Positions 8,812-15,903 of a stretch of DNA of 36,239 bases are shown piece by piece. Below the pieces are notes generated by a model. That model saw nothing but the letters and a program-made list of their open reading frames with translations. It did not search any database and was not told where the DNA came from. A program made the position numbers and the translations under genes. Each line of letters starts with the position of its first letter. Positions within the stretch are counted from its first letter, which is position 1. Source of the DNA: Alphaproteobacteria bacterium (GTDB lineage: Bacteria > Pseudomonadota > Alphaproteobacteria > UBA9655); the NCBI GenBank assembly GCA_947457015.1, contig CANGTV010000012.1:1-36239 (forward strand), in the 5' to 3' direction.

Positions 8812-11800
8812 GGGCGACTCGCTTTTTCTTGACCTATCTGAACAGGAGGAAGGCTCCGTTCTCGAATATCTCTAAATAAAATTTCCCGGGGTGAGAAATC
8901 ACGGAAATCTCGACCGTTACCAAAATGCCAAGTAAAGGATAGAAGGCCTACCCATGCCTTTACGCCTGATTGATTTTTTGGAAGATTAGCATCAAAGATA
9001 CGACCTACGTCAAATCGCCACTCTAGCCGTTCATGATTTCTTAGCCATTCGTTGTAGGAAATAGCAAAATTAATCGTGTGACGATTAAAACTAAGAGGCC
9101 TAATTGGATTCCTTGTTTTGTAATAATGCTTTATTCCATAATCAAGACTGAAAATAATAGGCCCTGCTAGCTGGTTAATGCCAACTCTAGAGCTAAAAAA
9201 ATCAAGTTTTATAGGGTTGAGACTTGGAAGGGTAGTGCCACTTACTTGAGCCCATAGCTGGGTATCCATAAAAGGAAAGTAATTAATTTTGTACGAAAAA
9301 TTTAGAGCACGTGGATGTGTAGCTAAATATTTAGTGTATACATCGGAATCTGGAACCGTTGTCAAAACAGCATTTTGATTAAAATGAAGCTTTCTACCAA
9401 GGAGAGAAACGTCCACTATCTGATTTACTTTTTCATTAAAAATAAGTTTATGACGAGCCCCTCCTTCTATAGTTCCAGAAGAGAGCAATGTGTTGTTGAT
9501 ATATTGAGTGTATCCCTTTCCTTCAGCCCACAAAGTGATAGGCCATGTAAGAGGAGAATATTCAATTAAACCTTCAATTCCAAAAGTAGGATCTCCGCGG
9601 CGCCTTTGACGAGATAAGGCTGTGCCCCGCCAAAAGAAACGGTTGATCTCATCAAAATAACGATAAGTTGCCCGTTCTTCTCCGTAATAATCAAGAGTGT
9701 CCGTATTTTTGTTAGGAGTTATAACGTCAAATGCTAACCGCCTATTTAAAGATGCAGTAAGACTTAAAGTGCCGTTTTCTTGTCCTCCTAAAGGAAGAAC
9801 TTCTTTTCCTTTAATAGGGGGAGGCTGATCCCATCTTATAAATGAAGTAGGAACCACTTTTACTGGAACGTAATGAGCGGAGGCAGGCACTCCTGGCTTT
9901 GCAATGTTTGGAGCTCTAGAAATTCGACGATAGACGCGAAGAAGTTTTTCTTCTCCTTCTTTTTTAGGCCTAATCTCAATTTTTTGAGACCCTTCTTTTA
10001 CAAAACAATCTTTGGAAATTACTTTACCATTGACCCACTCATCTATGCGTAACCACGCTGGCCCCTCAATATCTAAAATAATTGGGTCAGTTTTTGTGGC
10101 AACAAGATAATCTTTTTTCGGTTCTATAACTAAGGGTTGCCAGTTAGGCTGTGTAATTGTTTTTTCATAAAGTTTAATTTTAACGAATGTATTTGCGGTA
10201 GGATTTTCCAGGAAAAATCTTAAACTATGCTCTCCTTCAGGGATATTAATCTCCCGAGTATCGGAGCGATCTGAAGGAGTGAAATGAATAGAATTTATTT
10301 TTCCATCATCAAGCTGATACCCCCAAGAAATGTCTCTTAAATCATCTGCTAATAATTTTGCTAAAGAAGAAGTTATCTTGAGTGGGGTTGCCTCCTCATT
10401 AAAAAATTGAAATACAAGAGGAGAGGTCCCCGTAAGGACATAATCTTTTATATCTTCATCAATTAAATCTTTCCGCAAAACCAGGTCGAGCTCCTGAGGT
10501 TTCCAAGCTTCTGCTGGTGGAAGAGATCGTAACCCTGCACTGTTTTGAGGAACTTCTATAGGTGTCCATGAAGATAGCTGAGTAAAACGACTCCACAGAG
10601 GAGCAAGGGAAAGATAATGAAGATTTTCTGTCCAAAAATTTTTAGCTTCAATTAAGAGCTCTTCAGACGGGTTTTCTTCATATACTTGCAAAAGCAGAGA
10701 AAGGTGATGTGCAGCCAATTCTTCCTCAGGCAGTGTATACGGCTTTATTTTTTTGCTTCTCGAAAGTTCATCCATAACTTGTGAAAAAAGGGTAGGATTA
10801 GATACAGGCAATATTTGGTAGAGCGAAGGGTTAGCTGAGGCTGTCCTAAGATCTCCTTTTTTAGCATTATTTGATAAAACAGTAAAATCAAGAGCGTCGT
10901 CTACTTTTGTGCATTTCCGTGATCCCTCTAAAACAAGAGAAAGAGAATCATGTGTTACAGGAGGAAGTACCGTTAGAGGAAGAATTGGTCTTTGAATAAA
11001 GGGATCGACAATAATATCTACCTCTTGAGGAGTGAGCTCTATCGTATGTTCCCCTGCCCCTACAGAAATTTCATAAAGCTCAATGAGTCCTGGACGGCCT
11101 TCGTGACCAATTATCTCTAGCTCTTCAGAGGGAAAGGTGTAGGGAATTGGAAGATTAAGGGGCGTACCATTATCTTTAATCTCAATCCATCCTTTGTATG
11201 GAATCGGTGTATTTTTATCGAAGAGAACTTTTACACGAAATTGCATGCGTGCAGGGCCAATGAGCTTGAGTTGTAAGGGATTTTTAGGATGAGCAAGATA
11301 GGCAGAATCAAATCTGTCAATAACGGGGTTATAAATTGTAGTGGCTTGAAAAAATTGTTTTACAAAACTATTGGCAGACTCCCATGCATAAGGGCCTGGG
11401 TGGTCTCGTGTCCACACCATCCAATCTTCAATTGCAGCTTTACGTGTCTTTAAGTCAGGGGCATGAAGTTGGTTTTGAATAGTTAGCCCCTTTGCAAGAT
11501 GATCTCGCCATTGATTTCCCTTTGATCCTGCTTTGTCAAACAGTTCAAGAGCCATCTCATAACGACCTTCACTTTGAGCGAGTTGAGCATTCCAAAAACA
11601 AGACTCGGTTTGAGTTTCTGTACTTTCACCAAGCCGTTCTCCAGTACGGGCTTTATTTTCCCTCAGAGCCGCAAAAATGAGGTTCTCGTTCGACCTTCCT
11701 CTTTTTGGGCTTACAACGTGTGCAAGATCTATAGCTATCTCTTGATGATTATCTTCAAGCAGAACATCGCTTAGGAGTTCTAATATACGTGGATCTTTTG

Positions 11801-14258
11801 TGCTTAGAAGACGTTCTGTTAAAACTCCCTCTAAGTTAAAATAGTCCTTCTCATTTTTTAAAAGAGTTAGGAGTTCATTAAAGGCTTGCTCTTTTAGTTC
11901 CTTATCTTCAGTTTTAAGAAAAAGAGTTCTGAGGTAGCGTTCTGTAAGGTATTTTTCTCCTAAGCTTCGAAGAGCTTGAATGCGTCCCATATGCGCTTTT
12001 CGCCAAATAACTTTATCGGATGAATAAAGAATTTCACTCCATGTTTGGAGGGCTTCTTGATATTGACTTTCTTCAAAGAATTTTTCTGCAATTTTTATGC
12101 TTTCTACAGCATCGAGCGTTTTTGTTCCTGGTTTAACAAAGATAGGGTCGGCGTCCCCAAAGCTTGCAATGAATCGTTGGTGGCGACCTGCAAGAAGGCG
12201 TAGCAGTTCTAGCCAATGATTATAAAGCTCTAAAACAGGCTGTTTGCTTTCTTCCGAAAAACCTTTAAGCTGAGCCCAAAATGTGGCGCCTCCACAAGAT
12301 AATTTTTTTTCTTGGCTCTTTATAACAAAATCTAAGGCTGCAATGAAGAGTCCCTCAGGATTTTTAATACGCCTCAACTCTTCAAGCATTATGCGATGTT
12401 CTAAACGATAAGGCCTTGAAGCTTTATATTGAAGAGCAACCTCAAGAGACGGAGCATTTTTGTCTACATTCCATATTCTTACTTGTTTTGTATCTGCTAG
12501 CAAAGGTATCTCTAGACTGCTAGCACAAAGGAGAGGTCCCGGGTTTGCACGAAAATTAAAAGATCCTCCTAAAGTACTTTGGGGGTCATTTAAAAGAGCA
12601 AGCCCCATAAGACCTCGGGTAGGTTTATATGCTTCAGATGATAGGCCTTCTTGTGGAAATACAATGAGTTTGAAAGGAGCCGCATCGTTATATTGGACCC
12701 ATAGTGCTTGAGGTTTTTTGAGAGCTGATTGATTTACGAGAACCCGTAAAAAAGATGGAGAACGACGTTGAGGTAGGGTGTAAACTAAGCTCTCCTCGAG
12801 AGAGGATCCGGATGAGAAAAAATAGCCTCTTAATAAATGTTTTAAAAGATCATTTTTATGAGATTCAAGCACAAAAGTTTCCTTGCCTTCATCTTTCGGA
12901 TCTCTGAGATCCCAGTCTATCGCCCATACAAATTTTTGTGTTTTTTGCTCTGCTCCTTCAGTTGGCAAAAGATCTCTGTAAAACGTGAAAAGTCCCTCAC
13001 TTTGATTGCGAGCTACTTCTAGATCAATACCATCGGAGCGTTTTTTAAAACGTTCATCTAACAAAAAAACACTTTGTAAGCCATCTGATTGCCAAAAATT
13101 ATCTTTTCCAAGTTTAAGAGCTAGTTGCTGAAGAAAAGAAGGAGCCAAGCTATCTCGCAGATTAGGATACTTTAAGCTCTTGATTCCCTCAGTTGGAAGC
13201 TCTAATGCGCTTTTGTTTGGTGGAAGAGGACGATTTTTAAGACAAGGAGCATTTAAGGACGGAAGAGAGTAACCTGTATCTTCAAGCTTTTGAATTCTGT
13301 AAAAAATCTTTGAGTTTGAATACAGAGTGAGCGTGTGTTTGCCTTTTGGGATTTCAAGTAGACTTATATCTGGAAGAGTTAAAATATAGGGATCAAGAGT
13401 CGAATAAAATACGTGATTTTGATCCGGCTGCCCTATGTATTCAGCGGTATGATATTTTTTGTCGTCCATCAAAACATTAACGCGATACATAAAAGTATGG
13501 CCGGTATCAAGATGATCATATACATAGCGAGTTAGAAGATTGAGCCTTACTGGCCCTTCTATTTCCAATGTTGCCATTTGAGGGGGGCATAATTGATAAA
13601 ACGACTCTAATAACGAAGCCTCTGGAACACCAGTTGTATGACTTAAAAGCTTCGTGAATTCTCCAGAAGTATCAAGATGAGTACGATAAGGGGCCATTTG
13701 CGCAGGGGGCTCTATTCGTGAGATAAAGAATCCTAAGGGAATACATCCTCTTTTTTTAGATTTTAATTTAACTTTTACAATCGTTGCTCCAAAATTGAGG
13801 GGATTAAGAATTAAATCTTTCCCAGACTGCACAAAAGATTGTTCTACATAAAGCCCAGAGCCATTTGACACAAATACTTCAAGATCTGAGGGGGTCAAGA
13901 TTTGAGTAGGGTCATTAATTCTTAAGTGGGCTTCTTGTGTAAGACGGATGGTGACAGGCTCTTGGGCGTTAAGGTTAATGACATGAAATCCAAATTTTCT
14001 GTCATAAATTGGTTGAGGTCCGCAAATCCAAAAAGGAGGGCCATCCACATTATCCCATCGTATTTGAATAGGCTCCTGTTCTCGAAGCTTATTTTCAAGA
14101 TCATCTAAAGTCGCTTGCGCTATTTGACCCGAATAAAAAAAAGGAACGACGAAAAAAGAACCAAGAAATAGGCACTTCTTCACAAAGCTGATCAAATTAT
14201 TCTTTTGATAAGACGCGTTTGAAAAAATTTCAAAATTAAATTTTAATTTTAAAGACAT
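8808..14258 (-). CDS. Outer-membrane TPR and beta-barrel protein, candidate polymer exporter
   Basis: The product has 1816 residues. A signal peptide (about 1-49, hydrophobic 30-42, cut after AQA) targets it to the envelope. Beta-rich domains follow, then a helical zone with TPR-like repeats (about 615-960, including EKFFEESQYQEALQTWSEIL). More beta domains come next, then a C-terminal region (about 1495-1780) of alternating amphipathic strands rich in Tyr, Trp and Phe. That region closes with GLLSFTWHF, like an outer-membrane barrel, plus a 37-residue tail. Signal peptide, TPR and barrel is also the layout of polysaccharide exporters such as BcsC and PgaA, though I claim no homology to them. 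Three copies of a GP/GxH beta-domain recur (about 230-325, 995-1085, 1278-1365). No good ribosome site precedes the ATG. As first of the four genes it probably forms the outer-membrane exit. Confidence 0.75.
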   Translation of the reverse strand: MSLKLKFNFEIFSNASYQKNNLISFVKKCLFLGSFFVVPFFYSGQIAQATLDDLENKLREQEPIQIRWDNVDGPPFWICGPQPIYDRKFGFHVINLNAQEPVTIRLTQEAHLRINDPTQILTPSDLEVFVSNGSGLYVEQSFVQSGKDLILNPLNFGATIVKVKLKSKKRGCIPLGFFISRIEPPAQMAPYRTHLDTSGEFTKLLSHTTGVPEASLLESFYQLCPPQMATLEIEGPVRLNLLTRYVYDHLDTGHTFMYRVNVLMDDKKYHTAEYIGQPDQNHVFYSTLDPYILTLPDISLLEIPKGKHTLTLYSNSKIFYRIQKLEDTGYSLPSLNAPCLKNRPLPPNKSALELPTEGIKSLKYPNLRDSLAPSFLQQLALKLGKDNFWQSDGLQSVFLLDERFKKRSDGIDLEVARNQSEGLFTFYRDLLPTEGAEQKTQKFVWAIDWDLRDPKDEGKETFVLESHKNDLLKHLLRGYFFSSGSSLEESLVYTLPQRRSPSFLRVLVNQSALKKPQALWVQYNDAAPFKLIVFPQEGLSSEAYKPTRGLMGLALLNDPQSTLGGSFNFRANPGPLLCASSLEIPLLADTKQVRIWNVDKNAPSLEVALQYKASRPYRLEHRIMLEELRRIKNPEGLFIAALDFVIKSQEKKLSCGGATFWAQLKGFSEESKQPVLELYNHWLELLRLLAGRHQRFIASFGDADPIFVKPGTKTLDAVESIKIAEKFFEESQYQEALQTWSEILYSSDKVIWRKAHMGRIQALRSLGEKYLTERYLRTLFLKTEDKELKEQAFNELLTLLKNEKDYFNLEGVLTERLLSTKDPRILELLSDVLLEDNHQEIAIDLAHVVSPKRGRSNENLIFAALRENKARTGERLGESTETQTESCFWNAQLAQSEGRYEMALELFDKAGSKGNQWRDHLAKGLTIQNQLHAPDLKTRKAAIEDWMVWTRDHPGPYAWESANSFVKQFFQATTIYNPVIDRFDSAYLAHPKNPLQLKLIGPARMQFRVKVLFDKNTPIPYKGWIEIKDNGTPLNLPIPYTFPSEELEIIGHEGRPGLIELYEISVGAGEHTIELTPQEVDIIVDPFIQRPILPLTVLPPVTHDSLSLVLEGSRKCTKVDDALDFTVLSNNAKKGDLRTASANPSLYQILPVSNPTLFSQVMDELSRSKKIKPYTLPEEELAAHHLSLLLQVYEENPSEELLIEAKNFWTENLHYLSLAPLWSRFTQLSSWTPIEVPQNSAGLRSLPPAEAWKPQELDLVLRKDLIDEDIKDYVLTGTSPLVFQFFNEEATPLKITSSLAKLLADDLRDISWGYQLDDGKINSIHFTPSDRSDTREINIPEGEHSLRFFLENPTANTFVKIKLYEKTITQPNWQPLVIEPKKDYLVATKTDPIILDIEGPAWLRIDEWVNGKVISKDCFVKEGSQKIEIRPKKEGEEKLLRVYRRISRAPNIAKPGVPASAHYVPVKVVPTSFIRWDQPPPIKGKEVLPLGGQENGTLSLTASLNRRLAFDVITPNKNTDTLDYYGEERATYRYFDEINRFFWRGTALSRQRRRGDPTFGIEGLIEYSPLTWPITLWAEGKGYTQYINNTLLSSGTIEGGARHKLIFNEKVNQIVDVSLLGRKLHFNQNAVLTTVPDSDVYTKYLATHPRALNFSYKINYFPFMDTQLWAQVSGTTLPSLNPIKLDFFSSRVGINQLAGPIIFSLDYGIKHYYKTRNPIRPLSFNRHTINFAISYNEWLRNHERLEWRFDVGRIFDANLPKNQSGVKAWVGLLSFTWHFGNGRDFRDFSPREILFRDIRERSLPPVQIGQEKASRP

Positions 14259-14265
14259 TCTTTAT

Positions 14266-14553
14266 TTATTTTTTTGCTTGGAAGCAGTCCATAAAGTTAC
14301 GCCGAAGGACTTGGTCATTTAAAAGCCTTTCCCTAAAAGGCAGCCCCATTTCTATATGAAGGAAAAGTCCTTTTTTTGCAACCTCTCTAAATTTTTTTGC
14401 ATTAATATTCTTTGTTCCTCCCAAAACATCAACGCTCTCTGGGTAAGACAGAACAACAGCCGGCTCATCTTTATACTTATCAATGCTACCCGTTGTTAAA
14501 ATCGCATCGCCTATGAAGCGAGGAAGAATAAAAAGATTTGTCATGAATGTCAT
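14266..14553 (-). CDS. Small unknown protein, translationally coupled
   Basis: This is a 95-residue product I do not recognise. The N-terminus (ILPRFIGDAILTT) resembles the opening of GT9 heptosyltransferases, where an IGDxxLTTP loop follows the first strand. The rest of a GT9 enzyme (about 300 residues) is missing, so it may be an eroded remnant or a chance likeness. There is no signal peptide or membrane helix. The ATG overlaps the stop of the YciI-GrpB gene by 4 bases, and the stop lies 7 bases before the 1816-residue gene. This coupling is the main reason to call it real. An in-frame ATG three codons later (14544) is an alternative start. Confidence 0.5.
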   Translation of the reverse strand: MTFMTNLFILPRFIGDAILTTGSIDKYKDEPAVVLSYPESVDVLGGTKNINAKKFREVAKKGLFLHIEMGLPFRERLLNDQVLRRNFMDCFQAKK

Positions 14554-15368
14554 TTAGAGAGAAGGTTATACCAAATCGCAGCTTTCTCCTCGATTGCTTT
14601 CACAAAGTCTTCTTTGCCGCAACAATATCGTTCTATGTCATCAGGGTATTTCAAGACAAGATCTTTTTTTAACGCGGCATAAGCAAATGCTTCCTCCGAA
14701 TGGGCTCTGAGATAATCCCGAAAAAGAAGGTGGCGCTGGACATCAGGATGCCCTTCTTCAAAAACATGAACGTTAAAAAGCCTTTTCCCCTCTTGGCTTT
14801 TTACAAAAAACCGTCGCCCGGGCATCCCATATTCACCCTTCGCTTCATAGCTGAGCCCCACAACTGAAGGTGTTATAAGGTCAACATCACGAATATCTTT
14901 GACCACAGGGAGCATGTCAACAATGGGTTTTGCAACAATCCCTGGAATGGACGTGCTCCCAATATGATGAATTGTAAGAAGAGTCTTTCCAAACACTCGG
15001 CTTAAAGCTTCAGCTTCCTTATTGAAAAGAACCTCCCACTGAGATGTATGGGGGAACATCTCAATCTTTTCTTTATCACGCTCCCAAATAAAAGACTCAA
15101 AGTCCGAATGAAAAAGAGAAGGATCAAAGCCAACAACCTCATAAGACGCCAGATCATGGAGCATAAAAGGATCTTTTTTTAAAATATCCTCAAATTCTCC
15201 CCGTCGGGTTAAAGGAGAGAGAATAACGCCGCCCTTGTCCGAATACATACGACCTGATGCAATAAAGACGTTCTTGGCATAGCCTTCCTTTAAAAACTCC
15301 ATATGAGCGAGACGATAAGGAGCTATCTCCTCAAGGGGGACTTTATAGTGGAGAAGGGCTATGAACAT
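14550..15368 (-). CDS. YciI-like domain fused to GrpB-family domain
   Basis: Residues 1 to about 95 look like a YciI-type ferredoxin-like domain, with an opening beta strand, then HMEFLKEGYAKNVFIASG and a GGVILSPL strand. Residues about 100-272 are a GrpB (UPF0157) domain of the nucleotidyltransferase fold, marked by HHIGSTSIPGIVAKPIVDML (153-172) and LLFRDYLRAH later. Neither family has a firmly known reaction; GrpB proteins are often annotated as acetyltransferase or nucleotidyltransferase-like. Both domains are usually separate proteins, so the fusion is notable. No transmembrane segment is visible. It is the first gene of the leftward group that continues into the PGA-like operon, and a palindromic repeat pair lies immediately upstream. 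Confidence 0.8.
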   Translation of the reverse strand: MFIALLHYKVPLEEIAPYRLAHMEFLKEGYAKNVFIASGRMYSDKGGVILSPLTRRGEFEDILKKDPFMLHDLASYEVVGFDPSLFHSDFESFIWERDKEKIEMFPHTSQWEVLFNKEAEALSRVFGKTLLTIHHIGSTSIPGIVAKPIVDMLPVVKDIRDVDLITPSVVGLSYEAKGEYGMPGRRFFVKSQEGKRLFNVHVFEEGHPDVQRHLLFRDYLRAHSEEAFAYAALKKDLVLKYPDDIERYCCGKEDFVKAIEEKAAIWYNLLSK

Positions 15369-15387
15369 ACGCTTTACATTCTTCTAC

Positions 15388-15531
15388 TTGTCATCCCCGC
15401 GCAGGCGGGGATCCATTTGCCAGAAAGCTAGACCCAGAGAGAAGTCAAGAGGTTGTTGCTACCCTATTATCTTAACACGATCTTTTATTGTCTAAGCTTC
15501 CTCTGGATCCCCGCCTACGCGGGGATGACAA
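15388..15531. repeat. Inverted pair of REP-like palindromic repeats
   Basis: Two 28-base copies (15388-15415 and 15504-15531) of a repeat with core CATCCCCGCGCAGGCGGGGA lie in opposite orientation with one mismatch. Each copy is itself palindromic around CCCCGC/GCGGGG. The pair occupies the gap between trxA and the YciI-GrpB gene. The same repeat pair occurs inside addB at 22237-22330. It may also fold as a transcript-end hairpin for trxA. Confidence 0.85.
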
Positions 15532-15564
15532 TGCAGAGTAAGCCTAAAACGGTCAAAAACTACC

Positions 15565-15882
15565 TTAAACAGACTTGATCCACTCTAAAAGAGCCGTTTT
15601 AGATTGCACGCCAACCTTCGTCCCTACCATTTTTCCATCCTTAAAAATCATCAAGGTAGGAATCGAGCGTACTCCTAAAAGGGCCGGCGTTTCAGGGTTT
15701 TCATCAATGTTTAACTTCCCAATGACAGCCGTAGCCCCAACTTCTTGAGAGAGCTCTTCCAAAACAGGACCTATCATTCGACAAGGACCACACCATTCTG
15801 CCCAAAAGTCAACAAGGACTGGACCTTTTTCATCCATCACGTCTTTTTTAAAAGAGGCATCTGTTATTTTTAAAATTTCCAT
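15565..15882 (-). CDS. trxA: Thioredoxin
   Basis: A classic 105-residue thioredoxin that reduces protein disulfides in the cytoplasm. The redox motif WCGPC is at residues 30-34, preceded by VLVDFWAEW. The cis-proline segment is SIPTLMIF and a C-terminal helix follows, all as in TrxA. The length is normal and there is no signal peptide, which argues against an exported variant. The ATG lies 21 bases after the addA stop, with GGAA upstream, so it is probably read with addA. An addB-addA-trxA order is common in alphaproteobacteria. Confidence 0.95.
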   Translation of the reverse strand: MEILKITDASFKKDVMDEKGPVLVDFWAEWCGPCRMIGPVLEELSQEVGATAVIGKLNIDENPETPALLGVRSIPTLMIFKDGKMVGTKVGVQSKTALLEWIKSV

Positions 15883-15903
15883 GTATGTGTTCCTTATATG
15901 TAA

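Noticed and set aside
15388-15531. CRISPR-like array from the repeated CCCCGC units
   Set aside because: Only two inverted copies, with no regular spacers; they are REP-type palindromes.
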